64,000 nucleotides of DNA, taken from contig NZ_JBBBNY010000001.1 of the NCBI RefSeq assembly GCF_037137055.1, forward strand, positions 620,001 to 684,000, given 5' to 3'. This document shows, one piece after another, positions 43,455 through 53,218 of the stretch. The notes beneath the pieces were generated by a model, which worked only from the letters and a program-made list of their open reading frames with translations, ran no database searches and was not told the origin of the DNA. A program made the position numbers and the translations under genes. The stretch's first letter is position 1. Each line of letters opens with the position of its first letter. The DNA is from Frateuria_A yonginensis (GTDB lineage Bacteria; Pseudomonadota; Gammaproteobacteria; Xanthomonadales; Rhodanobacteraceae).

Positions 43455-43605
43455 CGACCCCTGCCGTATGGCAGTGGGCCAGGCGCCGGGAGCAACGGAA
43501 AATGGTCACGACGGGTAAACCTCCGGCAGGCTACCGCGTTGTGGCATGTTCGCCGGCCGTCCGCGCCGCCCGCTGCCGGTGCCATGGCTCCCTGGATCGA
43601 CCGGC

Positions 43606-44721
43606 ATGTCCCCGAAGAAAATCGTCCTCCTGCTCGCCATCCTCGTCCTGGTCGCCGTCGGTGCCCGGCTGGCCTGGCATCCGCGGCCGGCGCCGGCGAC
43701 GGGTGCCGGAAGCGGCGACCCGGTGCCGGTCCGGGTGGCGGTGGCGAAGCGCGGGCCGCTGGACCTGACCTTGCGGCTCGTCGGCCGGGCGGAGGCCTGG
43801 TCCACCGTCACCGTGCGCGCGCAGGTGTCCGGGCAACTGGAGTCGCTGGCGTTCGAGCCCGGCAGCCGGGTCAGGAAGGGCCAGCTGCTGGCGCAGCTCG
43901 ACACGCGCCTGCTCCAGGCGCAGCTCGACCAGGCCCGCGGTGCCGTCGCGCGCGACCAGGCGCAACTGCAGAAGGCCCAGGCCGACCGCAGGCGCTATGC
44001 CGACATGCTTGCCAAGGGCTACGTCTCCCGGGCCGATTTCGACACCTATCAGGCCAACCTGGCCGTGGCGCAGGCGGCGCTGCAGAGCGACCGCGCGGCG
44101 CAGGAGCTGGCGCAGACCCAGCTGGACTACGCACGCATCGTGGCGCCGTTCGACGGCGTCACCGGCGCGCCGCTGGTATGGCCCGGCGCGCAGGTGGGCG
44201 CGCAGGCCACCGACATCGTCGTGCTCAACCAGGTGCAACCGATCCGGGTCGCCTTCAGCCTGCCCGAGGCCAGCCTCGGCGCGGTGCGCGAGGCGCTGGC
44301 CCGCGGCCCGGTGCAGGTGCGCGCCACGCTGCCGGGCAACGACGTTGGAGCGCCCCTGGCCGGCACGCTCGAGTTCGTCGACAACGCGGTCGACCCCGCG
44401 ACCGGCACGATCCTGCTCAAGGCACGCTTCGACAACCCGGACCTGCGGCTGACCCCCGGCCAGTTCGTGCAGGTGACCCTGCCGACCACGCGCATCGCCG
44501 ACGCGGTGACCGTGCCGGTGGTCGCCATGCAGAGCTCCTCGCGCGGCAGCTTCGTGTTCGTGGTCGGGCCGGACGGCAAGGTGGAGCAGCGCTACGTGAC
44601 GCCTGGGCCGGTGGCGGCGGGCCGGCAGGTCATCGACAAGGGCCTGCAGGCCGGCGAGCGGGTGGTGACCGAGGGCCAGATGCTGCTGGTCGAGGGAGCC
44701 AAAGTCCGTGTCGCCTCCTGA
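43606..44721 (+). CDS. RND efflux periplasmic adaptor subunit
   Basis: 371 aa from the ATG at 43606. N-terminal anchor SPKKIVLLLAILVLVAVGAR, then a membrane-fusion protein: barrel-sandwich (VRAQVSGQLESLAFEPGSRV, KGQLLAQLDTRLLQAQLDQA), alpha-hairpin (ADRRRYADMLAKGYVSRADF) and beta-barrel (PFDGVTGAPLVWPGAQVGAQ). It resembles MdtA-type adaptors. It lies between marR and the RND permease. Confidence 0.92.
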   Translation: MSPKKIVLLLAILVLVAVGARLAWHPRPAPATGAGSGDPVPVRVAVAKRGPLDLTLRLVGRAEAWSTVTVRAQVSGQLESLAFEPGSRVRKGQLLAQLDTRLLQAQLDQARGAVARDQAQLQKAQADRRRYADMLAKGYVSRADFDTYQANLAVAQAALQSDRAAQELAQTQLDYARIVAPFDGVTGAPLVWPGAQVGAQATDIVVLNQVQPIRVAFSLPEASLGAVREALARGPVQVRATLPGNDVGAPLAGTLEFVDNAVDPATGTILLKARFDNPDLRLTPGQFVQVTLPTTRIADAVTVPVVAMQSSSRGSFVFVVGPDGKVEQRYVTPGPVAAGRQVIDKGLQAGERVVTEGQMLLVEGAKVRVAS

Positions 44722-44781
44722 TCCATGGGCCTCCCCTCCCGCGCGGGGAGAGGAACGACGCACAGGTAAGCCGGTTTCCGC

Positions 44782-47700
44782 ATGAACATCCCCCAGCTCT
44801 GCATCCGCCGCCCGGTGATGACCACGCTGCTGATGGCCGCGCTGCTGGTGTTCGGCCTCGCCGCCTATCCGCGCCTGCCGGTGAACGAGCTGCCCAACGT
44901 CGACTTCCCGACGATCAGCATCAGCGCGAGCCTGCCCGGCGCGTCGCCCGAGACCATGGCTTCCGCGGTAGCGACGCCGCTGGAGGGGCAGCTGTCCACC
45001 ATCGCCGGCATCCAGTCGATGAGTTCGACCAGCGCGCTGGGCTCGACTTCCATCACGCTGACCTTCGAGCTCGACCGCAACATCGACGCCGCCGCGCAGG
45101 ACGTGCAGGCGGCGATTTCCTCCGCGCTGCGCCAGCTGCCGAGGGAGATGACCACGCCACCGACCTTCCGCAAGGTCAACCCGGCCGACTCCCCGATCCT
45201 CTACCTCGCGATGAGTTCCTCCACGCTGCCACTCACGCAGGTGGACCAGTTCGCCGAGACCGAACTGGCGCAGCAGCTGTCGATGGTCGACGGCGTGGCG
45301 CAGGTCAACGTGTACGGCTCGCAGAAGTACGCCGTGCGCATCAGCCTCGACCCGGACCGGCTCGCCGCCAGCGGCATCGGCATCGACCAGGTGCAGGCGG
45401 CGGTGGCCGATGCCAACGTCAACCAGGCCACCGGCTCGCTTTACGGCCGCCGCCAGCAGCTGCCGATCCGCAGCGACGGCCAGCTCCGGCGCGCGGCCGC
45501 CTACAACGACGTGGTGGTGGCCTGGCGCAACGGCGCGCCGGTGCGCGTGGGGGACCTCGGCCAGGCACGCGACAGCGTGCAGGACGACCAGCGCGCCAGC
45601 TGGTTCAACGGCGAGCGCGCCATCGTGCTGGCGATCCAGCGCCAGCCGGGCGCCAATACGGTGGAGACGGTCGACCGCATCAAGTCGGTGCTGCCCGGCT
45701 TCGAGGCGGGCCTGCCGCCGTCGGTGAAGCTGCAGGTGCTGTACGACCGCTCGCGGTCGATCCGCGAGTCGGTCGACGACGTGCAGTTCACCCTGCTGCT
45801 GGCCGGCGTGCTGGTGGTGCTGGTGATCTACCTGTTCCTGGGCAACCTGTCGGCCACGCTGATCCCGGCGATCGCCCTGCCGATCTCGGTGATCGGCACC
45901 TTCGGCGCGATGTACGCGCTCGGCTACAGCCTGGACAACCTCTCGCTGCTGGCGCTCACGCTCGCGGTCGGCTTCGTGGTGGACGACGCCATCGTGATGC
46001 TGGAGAACATCGTGCGCCACATCGAGGCCGGCGAGCCGCCGTACGAGGCGGCCATCCGGGGCGCCGGCGAGATCGGCTTCACCATCTTCTCGATGACGCT
46101 GTCGCTGATCGCCGTGTTCATCCCGGTGATGTTCATGGGCGGCATCGTGGGGCGGCTGTTCCACGAGTTCGCGGTGACCATCAGCGTGGCGATCCTGATC
46201 TCGGGCATCGTCGCGATCACGCTGACGCCGATGCTGTGCAGCCGCTTCGTCAAGGCGCACGACCACGCGGACAAGAATTGGCTGGTCGGCGGCTTCGACC
46301 GCGGCTTCTCGGCGGTGCAGCGCGGCTACCTGGCGAGCCTGCGCTGGTGCATGGACCGTCCGCGGCTGGTGCTGTTCGCGTTCGCGGCGAGCCTGGCGGT
46401 GACCGCGTGGCTGTTCGTCGCGGCGCCCAAGGACTTCATTCCGGCCGGCGACACCGGCCAGCTGCGCGTGAACACCGAGGGCCCCGAGGACGTCTCCTTC
46501 GACGCCATGGTGGCGCGCCAGCAGCGCCTGGCCGACATCGTCGCGAACGACCCCAACATCGCCGGCTACATGTCCAGCGTCGGCGCCGGCGGCTCACGGG
46601 CCACGATCAACAACGGCTCGATCCTGCTGCTGCTCAAGCCCGCCCGCGAGCGCAGGCTCGACGTCGACGCGGTGGGCCAGGAACTGCGCCGCAAGTTCGC
46701 GCAAGTGCCCGGCATCCGCACCTACATCCAGAATCCGCCGTCGATCCGGGTGGGCGGGCGGCAAAGCAAGTCCGAATACCAATACACGCTGCAGTCGGTC
46801 GACCTGCGGGCGCTGTACGACTGGTCGACCAGGGTCACGCGTGCTTTCGCCACGCTGCCGGGCTTCCAGGACGTCACCAACGACCTGGACCTCAACAGCC
46901 CCTCCATCGTGGTCGAGGTCGACCGCGACCGGCTGGCGCCGCTGGGCCTGACCATGGCGCAGGTACAGAGCGCGTTGGGCGCGGCCTTCGGCGAGAACCA
47001 GGTGTCCACCATCTACGGCGCGGCCACGCAGTACTGGGTGATCCTGCAGGTGGAGCGCACCCTGCAGGACGACCCGGCGGTGCTCTCGCGCCTCTACGTC
47101 ACCTCCGGCAGCGGCCGGCTGGTGCCGCTGGACACGGTCGCGCGCTTCGTGCGCAAGCCGCAGGTGCTCACCGTCAACCACCAGGGCCAGCTGCCGGCCG
47201 TCACCGTCTCGTTCAACCTCGCGCCCGGGGTGAGCCTGGGCGAGGCGGTCGGCGAGATCGACGCGGCGATGGCGAAGATGGGACTGCCGGCCACGATCAG
47301 CGGCAGTGTGCAGGGCACGGCGCAGGCGTTCCAGGATTCCATGCAGGGCATGGGCCTGCTGCTCCTGCTCGCGGTGTTCGTCATCTACCTGGTGCTGGGC
47401 ATCCTGTACGAGAGCTTCATCCACCCGCTGACGATCCTCTCCGGCCTGCCGGCGGCGGCGGTGGGCGCGCTGCTCACGCTGGTGCTGTTCGGCGCCTCGC
47501 TGGACCTGTTCGCCTTCGTCGGCATCGTGATGCTGATCGGCATCGTCAAGAAGAACGCGATCATGCTGATCGACTTCGCGCTGGAGCGGCAGCGCGAGGA
47601 GGGCATGGCGCCTGCGCAGGCGATCGCCGATGCCTGCCGCGTGCGCTTCCGTCCGATCATGATGACCACCATGGCCGCCTTCGCCGGCACGCTGCCAATC

Positions 47701-47880
47701 GCACTGGGCGTCGGCGCGGGCGCCGACGTGCGTCGGCCGCTGGGCCTGGCGGTGGTCGGCGGCCTGGTGGTCTCGCAGGTGCTCACGCTCTACCTGACGC
47801 CGGTGATCTACCTGGCGCTGGACCGGCTGCGCGCGCGGCTGGCCGGTCGCGGCCAGGCGCTTCCCGCGAGCGGTCGCTGA
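44782..47880 (+). CDS. RND efflux permease (MdtB/MdtC-like)
   Basis: 1032 aa, the full HAE1-RND length. It starts MNIPQLCIRRPVMTTLLMAA. The proton-relay pair in TM4 is intact (LALAVGFVVDDAIVMLENIV), and the TM10 Lys region is GIVMLIGIVKKNAIMLIDFA. The periplasmic porter domain repeats and the F/P-rich region between TM7 and TM8 are normal. It resembles MdtB/C or MuxB/C more than AcrB, as judged from the N-terminus and the GIVKKNAIMLIDFA stretch. No outer-membrane channel gene follows, so it should share a TolC-type protein encoded elsewhere. Confidence 0.92.
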   Translation: MNIPQLCIRRPVMTTLLMAALLVFGLAAYPRLPVNELPNVDFPTISISASLPGASPETMASAVATPLEGQLSTIAGIQSMSSTSALGSTSITLTFELDRNIDAAAQDVQAAISSALRQLPREMTTPPTFRKVNPADSPILYLAMSSSTLPLTQVDQFAETELAQQLSMVDGVAQVNVYGSQKYAVRISLDPDRLAASGIGIDQVQAAVADANVNQATGSLYGRRQQLPIRSDGQLRRAAAYNDVVVAWRNGAPVRVGDLGQARDSVQDDQRASWFNGERAIVLAIQRQPGANTVETVDRIKSVLPGFEAGLPPSVKLQVLYDRSRSIRESVDDVQFTLLLAGVLVVLVIYLFLGNLSATLIPAIALPISVIGTFGAMYALGYSLDNLSLLALTLAVGFVVDDAIVMLENIVRHIEAGEPPYEAAIRGAGEIGFTIFSMTLSLIAVFIPVMFMGGIVGRLFHEFAVTISVAILISGIVAITLTPMLCSRFVKAHDHADKNWLVGGFDRGFSAVQRGYLASLRWCMDRPRLVLFAFAASLAVTAWLFVAAPKDFIPAGDTGQLRVNTEGPEDVSFDAMVARQQRLADIVANDPNIAGYMSSVGAGGSRATINNGSILLLLKPARERRLDVDAVGQELRRKFAQVPGIRTYIQNPPSIRVGGRQSKSEYQYTLQSVDLRALYDWSTRVTRAFATLPGFQDVTNDLDLNSPSIVVEVDRDRLAPLGLTMAQVQSALGAAFGENQVSTIYGAATQYWVILQVERTLQDDPAVLSRLYVTSGSGRLVPLDTVARFVRKPQVLTVNHQGQLPAVTVSFNLAPGVSLGEAVGEIDAAMAKMGLPATISGSVQGTAQAFQDSMQGMGLLLLLAVFVIYLVLGILYESFIHPLTILSGLPAAAVGALLTLVLFGASLDLFAFVGIVMLIGIVKKNAIMLIDFALERQREEGMAPAQAIADACRVRFRPIMMTTMAAFAGTLPIALGVGAGADVRRPLGLAVVGGLVVSQVLTLYLTPVIYLALDRLRARLAGRGQALPASGR

Positions 47881-48021
47881 CCAGGCGCCGGGCGGTCCCG
47901 TTCGGCGGAGGCGGACGGTCCGCGCGACCGGATCGGCCTCGGATCAGGCGGGGCGGCTTCACGCTCGCGCCAGCTTCAGACGTCCTGCGCTAGGGTGGCA
48001 GGGCCGTCCATGGAGATCGCC

Positions 48022-48411
48022 ATGACACGCTTCACCTTCGCCGCGCTGACGACCTTTTCCGTACTGGCAGGCGCCGGTTGCGCGACCCGCGCGAGCGAGC
48101 CGGGGCTGCTCGACGATGCGTCCCTGCAGGCGTATGCGGCAAGGCCTTTCGACAAGCCGGCGATGATGGGGCGGACCGTCGAACTGGGCCGCAACCATGG
48201 CCTGCCCGTGGTCGCCGAGTTCCCGTGTGCGGACGTCTGCCCGCAGTACACCGTGCGGATCGTCCACTACCGCCTGCCCGAGGGCACCGACTGCGAGGCG
48301 GCCGGCGGCGTGGAGAAGACGGTCGGGGTGCCGGTGGCGATCGCCGTGCTGCCGAAGACCTTCTGCGTGCCGAAGGTGCTGGCCGGCAGCGGCAACTACT
48401 TCACGCGCTGA
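48022..48411 (+). CDS. Small exported protein, unknown function
   Basis: 129 aa from the ATG at 48022. The signal sequence MTRFTFAALTTFSVLAGAGC ends in a Cys, but the -3 residue is Gly, so lipoprotein processing is uncertain. The mature protein has four further cysteines (FPCADVC; TDCEAA; TFCVPK), probably two disulfides, and no recognisable family. It stands alone between the RND pump and REP repeats. Confidence 0.6.
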   Translation: MTRFTFAALTTFSVLAGAGCATRASEPGLLDDASLQAYAARPFDKPAMMGRTVELGRNHGLPVVAEFPCADVCPQYTVRIVHYRLPEGTDCEAAGGVEKTVGVPVAIAVLPKTFCVPKVLAGSGNYFTR

Positions 48412-48426
48412 GCTTCGCGCAGAGCA

Positions 48427-48480
48427 CCGCGAGCGAGCTCGCTCCTACGGATGGTCGGTGGCAGCGAGCCGGCTCGCGAT
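48427..48480. repeat. REP-type palindromes
   Basis: GCGAGCGAGCTCGCTCCTAC at 48429-48448 is a REP core. GCGAGCCGGCTCGC at 48464-48477 is a related palindrome. Both lie in the gap between convergent genes, as at 6666-6739. Confidence 0.7.
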
Positions 48481-48529
48481 TTCCCGTGGCGGTCCCGACC
48501 CTGCCGGAGACCGGGCCGGGACGATGCGC

Positions 48530-49966
48530 TCAGTCCCCTGCGCCGTCGTCGGCGAAGGCGCCCGGCGCGGAGCCGAAGTCGCCGTCGGCCTGCGCGGCCA
48601 TGTACGAGAACGCCGCGTACACCGCCACGTTCTGCGCCAGGTCCTTCGGGTCGATCTTGTCGAGGGTGTCGTTGGCGGTGTGGTGCCAGTCGAAGTAGTA
48701 GGTGCCGTCCTGGGTCAGCGACAGCGCGGCCATGCCCTTGGCGTGCATCTGCGACAGATCCGAGCCGCCGCCGCCCGGCCGCTTGGCGTCGTAGGCCACG
48801 CCGATCGGCGCCAGCACCCTGGCGATCTGCTCGATCGCGCCGCGCGCCTGTGGCTTGACGCTCGCGCTCATGCGCCAGACCTTGCCCGAACCGAAGTCCG
48901 ATTCGGTGCCGAGCTGGAACTTGCCCACCTCGCCGGCGTGCTTGTCGGCGTAGGCGCGGCCGCCCCACAGGCCCATCTCCTCGTTGGCGAAGGCGATCAC
49001 GCGGATGGTGCGGTCCGGGCGCTGCGGCAGGTCGCGGATCAGCTTGCCGGCCGCCATGGCGATGGCGACGCCGGCGGCATCGTCGATCGCGCCGGTGCCG
49101 AGGTCCCAGGAATCCAGGTGGCCGCCGATCGCCACGACCTGGTCGGGATACCTGGCGCCGGTGACCTCGCCGATCACGTTGGCGCCGGTGTACTCGCCCT
49201 CGATGCCGCAGTCGAGGTCCAGCTTCACCGTGACCGGCTTGCCGTAGCCGAGCACGCGGGTGAGCTGGTCGGCGTCCGGGTTGGACAGGGCGGCGGCCGG
49301 GATCGTCTTGGCCGGATCACGGAAGCCGGTCACGCCGGCGTGCGGCGTGCGGCTGTTCGGATCGGTGCCCGCCGAGCGCAGCAGGAAGCCGGCGGCGCCC
49401 TTGGCCTGTGCGATCACCGGGCCCTGCGTGCGGATCGGCGAGCCGATGCCGTAGTCGTGGCCGTCCTTGTGGCGCTGCATGCGGAAGTCGACGTAGACGA
49501 TCTTGCCCTTGACCGTCGCCGGGTCGGCCGCCTTGAGCGCATCCAGGCTCTCGAAACGCACCACCTGCGCGGTCAGTCCGCCCTTGGGCGTGCCCGGCGA
49601 ATAGCCCAGCGCGGTGAGCACCAGCGACTGCGGGAACGGCGAGACGATCGCGCCGTGCTCGCTGCGGCGCACCCACTTCGGGTAGGTCACCGGCTCGGTG
49701 TAGACCTTGTCGAAGCCCAGCGCCTTGAACTTGGCGATCGCCCAGTCCACGCCGCGCTGGTCCGCCGGACTGCCGGCCAGGCGCTGTCCCACCTCGGTGG
49801 TCAGCGACTCGACGATGCGGTAGCCGGTGTCGTCGTGCATGGCCTTGTCGCGCAGCCGTTCGGCCGTCTTTACGGCTGCCGCCGGAATGACCGTGTCGGC
49901 GGCGCTGGCGGCGCCGCCTGCGAGCAGCAGGGCGGCGGCGAGCAGGGTGAGGGAAGGTCGGCGCAT
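48530..49966 (-). CDS. M28-family zinc aminopeptidase with PA domain
   Basis: 478 aa. Signal peptide MRRPSLTLLAAALLLAGGAA with ASA cleavage. A PA insert (about residues 135-270) precedes the M28 core. Zinc ligands and catalytic acid are visible: GGHLDSWDLGTGAIDDAAG, FANEEMGLWGGRAYAD, SDLSQMHAKG and FDWHHTANDTLDKI. It is exported to the periplasm and probably cleaves N-terminal residues from peptides. Confidence 0.92.
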   Translation of the reverse strand: MRRPSLTLLAAALLLAGGAASAADTVIPAAAVKTAERLRDKAMHDDTGYRIVESLTTEVGQRLAGSPADQRGVDWAIAKFKALGFDKVYTEPVTYPKWVRRSEHGAIVSPFPQSLVLTALGYSPGTPKGGLTAQVVRFESLDALKAADPATVKGKIVYVDFRMQRHKDGHDYGIGSPIRTQGPVIAQAKGAAGFLLRSAGTDPNSRTPHAGVTGFRDPAKTIPAAALSNPDADQLTRVLGYGKPVTVKLDLDCGIEGEYTGANVIGEVTGARYPDQVVAIGGHLDSWDLGTGAIDDAAGVAIAMAAGKLIRDLPQRPDRTIRVIAFANEEMGLWGGRAYADKHAGEVGKFQLGTESDFGSGKVWRMSASVKPQARGAIEQIARVLAPIGVAYDAKRPGGGGSDLSQMHAKGMAALSLTQDGTYYFDWHHTANDTLDKIDPKDLAQNVAVYAAFSYMAAQADGDFGSAPGAFADDGAGD

Positions 49967-50091
49967 CGGGGGGACTCCACTGGGGATGAACGCCCGATTA
50001 TTGGGGCCGCGACAGGTACTGGCGTAGGCCAGAAGTCACGGATCGCGTGCCGCGCCGCCTCTCTCGGCCGGGTAGAGGGGCGGCGGGAAGG

Positions 50092-50493
50092 CTAGGCCTT
50101 GTTCCGCAGCAGGTCGCGGATCTCGGTGAGCAGTGCCACCTCCGCCGGCGGGGCGGCGGGCGCCTCCTCGGGCTTGTGCGTGATGCGGTTGATCGCCTTG
50201 ACCAGCAGGAAGATCACGAAGGCGATGATCAGGAAGGTGATCACCGTATTGATGAAGGCGCCATACTGGATCGCCACCTCGGCCGTCCTGGTCGCCGGAT
50301 CGGCCGGCTTGAGCACCCACTTGAGCCGCGAGAAGTCGACCCCGCCGGTGACCAGGCCGATCGGCGGCATCAGCACCTGGTCGACCAGCGAACTGACGAT
50401 CTTGCCGAAGGCGCCGCCGATCACCACGCCGACGGCGAGGTCGATGACGTTGCCGCGCATCGCGAATTTCTTGAACTCCTCGAGCATGCTCAT
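50092..50493 (-). CDS. mscL: Large-conductance mechanosensitive channel MscL
   Basis: 133 aa from the ATG at 50493. Characteristic sequence: MLEEFKKFAMRGNVIDLAVG, VVIGGAFGKIVSSLVDQVLM and the second span INTVITFLIIAFVIFLLVKA. The C-terminal helical bundle is EVALLTEIRDLLRNK. It releases solutes on sudden osmotic downshift. Confidence 0.96.
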   Translation of the reverse strand: MSMLEEFKKFAMRGNVIDLAVGVVIGGAFGKIVSSLVDQVLMPPIGLVTGGVDFSRLKWVLKPADPATRTAEVAIQYGAFINTVITFLIIAFVIFLLVKAINRITHKPEEAPAAPPAEVALLTEIRDLLRNKA

Positions 50494-50549
50494 GCCAGGT
50501 CCTCCGGTGGTGGATGCGGACGAACTGTAGCGCGGCCGGGCCGGCCGGT

Positions 50550-51236
50550 TCAGACGATGCGGCCTTCCAGCACGGCGATGCCCTCCAGCTCGGCGCGGAA
50601 GCGGTCGCCGCGCTGCAGCGCCGCGACGCCGGCGGGGGTGCCGGTGAAGACCAGGTCGCCGGCCTTCAGCTCGAACAGCCGCGACAGTGCGGCGAGGATC
50701 GCCGGCACGTCGTGAATCATCGCGTCCAGCCGGGTGTCCTGCCGCAACTGGCCGTTCACCGCGAGGCTCAGCCGCGTCTGCGGGCCGGGCTGGCCCTGCG
50801 CGGCCGGGCGCAGCGCCGACACCGGCGCGGAATGGTCGAACGCCTTGGCCACGTCCCAGGGGTGGCCCTTGGCCTTGGCCTGTGCCTGCAGGTCGCGCCG
50901 GGTGAGGTCCAGCCCCACGCCGTAGCCGAAGATCAGACCGGCCGTGGCGGCGGCGTCGAGGTCGCGGCCGCCGCCGGCCAGCGCCACCACCATCTCCAGC
51001 TCGTGGTGCAGATCGCCGGTTGCCGACGGGTAGGGCACGTCGGCGCCGTCGGCGACCACCGCGTCGGCCGGCTTGCAGAAGAACATCGGCTGTTCGCGGT
51101 CCACGGTAACGCCCATTTCGCGCGCATGGTCGGCGTAGTTGCGGCCTATGCAGAAAATGCGCCGCACCGGAAAGCGCGCATCGGTGCCGAGCACCGGCAG
51201 GCTGGGTGCGGCGGGCGCGGGAATGACGTAGGACAT
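50550..51236 (-). CDS. Fumarylacetoacetate hydrolase family protein
   Basis: 228 aa. The FAH core is FCIGRNYADHAREMG, FFCKPADAVV, HHELEMVVAL (metal ligands), YGVGLDLTRRDLQAQAKAKG, WDVAKAFDHSAPVS and FTGTPAGVAALQRGD. It is the small single-domain type, as in fumarylpyruvate hydrolases and acylpyruvases; the substrate is inferred only from class. Divergent from the HlyD gene. Confidence 0.88.
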   Translation of the reverse strand: MSYVIPAPAAPSLPVLGTDARFPVRRIFCIGRNYADHAREMGVTVDREQPMFFCKPADAVVADGADVPYPSATGDLHHELEMVVALAGGGRDLDAAATAGLIFGYGVGLDLTRRDLQAQAKAKGHPWDVAKAFDHSAPVSALRPAAQGQPGPQTRLSLAVNGQLRQDTRLDAMIHDVPAILAALSRLFELKAGDLVFTGTPAGVAALQRGDRFRAELEGIAVLEGRIV

Positions 51237-51292
51237 CGGCTGCCTCTCGGTGCATCATGGACGGGCGGCAGGATACGGCCGGCGAACGCAGA

Positions 51293-51319
51293 TGACACCT
51301 GTCACTCGCGACGGTTGAT
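51293..51319 (+). promoter_or_regulatory. Composite element upstream of the HlyD adaptor gene (copy 1)
   Basis: TGACACCTGTCA, an inverted repeat with one mismatch, is followed at fixed spacing by GCGAC (+15) and TTGAT (+22). The same arrangement occurs at 53848-53874. It ends 75 bp before the GTG start of the HlyD gene. Confidence 0.55.
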
Positions 51320-51393
51320 GGCGCGGTCTGCCGCCGGCGGCCGGCTTGCCGCATCGTGTGCATCCTGCAACCGGACGGCAGTTGGGGAACGCG

Positions 51394-52626
51394 GTGGACA
51401 ACGGAGACCTGCTCAGGCAGCTGAAGATCGAGCGCAACCAGCGTGAGGAGCACGTCGGCGGGCGCACCCGCTGGCCCTGGATCGCCGGCGCGGTCGCGCT
51501 GGTGCTGCTCCTGCTGGCCGCGGCGGGCTGGTGGGCCCTCGCGCACCGCGCCATCGCCGTGCGTACGGCGGCAGCCGTGGCGCCCAGCGCCGGCAGCGAC
51601 GCCGGCGCCGTGCTGCAGGCCACCGGCTACGTCACGGCGCGGCGGCAGGCGACGGTGTCGGCGCAGATCACCGGCACGCTCACCCAGGTGCTGATCGAGG
51701 AAGGCGACCACGTGGCCAAGGGTCAGGTGCTGGCCCGCCTGGAAGACAGCGCCTATCGCGCCAACCTGGAAGCGGCGCAGGCCAGCGCACGTGCCGCGCA
51801 GGCCCAGGTCGTCCAGTTGCAGGCACAGCTCGCGCAGGCCCGCCACGATGCCGCGCGCCAGGAAGCCCTGGTCGGGCGGGGCCTGGTCGCGAAGCAGGCG
51901 GCCGAGCAGGCGCGCACCCAGGTCGATGCGCTCGCCGCCCAGCTCGTCGCCCAGCGCAAGCAGGCCGAGGCCGCGCAGGCCCAGGCACAGGTGGCGCAGG
52001 TCAACTTCGACTACACCGTGGTGCGCGCCCCGTTCGCGGGCGTGGTCACCGACAAGGCCGCACAGGTGGGCGAGATCATCTCGCCGCTGTCGGCCGGCGG
52101 CGGCTTCACCCGCACCGGCGTGGGCACCATCGTGGACATGGATTCGCTCGAAGTGGACGTGGACGTCAACGAGGCCTACATCGGCCGCGTGCAGGCCGGC
52201 ATGCCGGCCGAGGCGGTGCTCGACGCCTATCCGGACTGGCGCATCCCCGCACACGTGATCGCGATCGTACCGGCCGCCGACCGCGGCAAGGCCACGGTGA
52301 AGGTGCGCGTGGCGCTGGAGAAGAAGGACGCGCGGATCGTGCCGGACATGGGCGTGCGCGTGTCGTTCCTGGAGGCGCGGCCGACGAACCTCGCGCAGGC
52401 GCCGCGCGGCGTGCTGGTGCCGGCGGCGGCCGTGGTGCAGCGCGACGGCCAGCCGGTAGTCTTCGTGGTGCAGGGCGATCGCGTGCGGCAGCGCCGCGTG
52501 CAACCTCAGCCGATGGGCGAACAGCGCCTGCTGCCGGAGAACGTGCAGCCGGGCGATGCGGTCGTCGTCTCGCCGCCAGCCGAACTACGCGACGGCAGTG
52601 CGGTGGACGTGTCGGTGGGGCATTAG
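51394..52626 (+). CDS. HlyD-type membrane-fusion adaptor of an ABC exporter
   Basis: 410 aa from the GTG at 51394, supported by GGGGAA at 51384-51389. N-terminal cytoplasmic part (MDNGDLLRQLKIERNQREEH), one membrane span (WIAGAVALVLLLLAAAGWWA), then lipoyl halves (ITGTLTQVLIEEGDHVAKGQ), a long alpha-hairpin of about 90 residues rich in Ala/Gln, and a beta-barrel (VRAPFAGVVTDKAAQVGEII). It is MacA-like and presumably serves the ABC ATPase and two permeases encoded 1.4 kb further on in the same direction. Confidence 0.88.
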   Translation: MDNGDLLRQLKIERNQREEHVGGRTRWPWIAGAVALVLLLLAAAGWWALAHRAIAVRTAAAVAPSAGSDAGAVLQATGYVTARRQATVSAQITGTLTQVLIEEGDHVAKGQVLARLEDSAYRANLEAAQASARAAQAQVVQLQAQLAQARHDAARQEALVGRGLVAKQAAEQARTQVDALAAQLVAQRKQAEAAQAQAQVAQVNFDYTVVRAPFAGVVTDKAAQVGEIISPLSAGGGFTRTGVGTIVDMDSLEVDVDVNEAYIGRVQAGMPAEAVLDAYPDWRIPAHVIAIVPAADRGKATVKVRVALEKKDARIVPDMGVRVSFLEARPTNLAQAPRGVLVPAAAVVQRDGQPVVFVVQGDRVRQRRVQPQPMGEQRLLPENVQPGDAVVVSPPAELRDGSAVDVSVGH

Positions 52627-52628
52627 CA

Positions 52629-53036
52629 TCAGGCGGCCACCGCTTCCGGCAACGTGCGCAGGCAGTGGCCCAGCAACGCCACCGCCGCCTTCAGTTCCGC
52701 CACCGACAAGCCGGCGTAGCCCAGCAACAAGCCCGCCCGCGGCGGCGGCGAGAAGTACGAAGGCGCGGTCGAGTGCAGCCCCGGTCCCTGGGTGAGGGCG
52801 TGTTCGATCAGCGCCTGGCGTCGGGCGTGGTCCATGTCGCGCAGCCACACCACCAGGTGCATGCCCGCGTGCGAGTCCTGCAGTTCGATGCGATCGCCCA
52901 GATGCCTGCGCAGGCTGTCGACCAGTGCCGTCCGTCGGTTCCTGAGCATCTGCGACGCGCGCCGCAGATGCCGCTCGAAGGCGCCGTTGCGCATGAAGTT
53001 CGCCAGGGCGGCCTGCTCGATCGACGACAAACCCAT
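52629..53036 (-). pseudogene. C-terminal remnant of a MocR/PdxR-type regulator
   Basis: The 132 C-terminal codons match the end of MocR-type proteins (GntR helix-turn-helix fused to an aminotransferase-like domain): SSIEQAALANFMRNGAFERH, LRRASQMLRNRRTALVDSLR, HAGMHLVVWLRD, SYFSPPPRAGLLLGYAGLSV. A normal protein is about 450-500 aa. The DNA-binding domain, PLP lysine and most of the aminotransferase fold are missing; upstream of about 53036 the frame has no recognisable sequence. Its stop lies 2 bp beyond the HlyD stop, convergently. Confidence 0.75.
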
Positions 53037-53218
53037 GACGTCGAGCCACTTGCTGAAATCGTCGTCGAGCGCGTTCGGCACGGGGCCGCCGCGCCGTCGT
53101 TGTCCGGCAAGAGCGCTAACTGCGGGCCGTGTTCGGCGAGACCTGCCTGCGGTACAGCCGGCGCGTGCGCCGGTGGTTATGATCCGCTTCGCCCCATGTG
53201 CATCGCGGAGGCTTTCGG

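Noticed and set aside
43531..47993. Long open frames on both strands over the RND genes
   Set aside because: Both are off-frame translations of the adaptor and permease; no motif of their own.
51305..51360. Phage or plasmid att site near the HlyD promoter
   Set aside because: No direct repeats, integrase or tRNA gene nearby.
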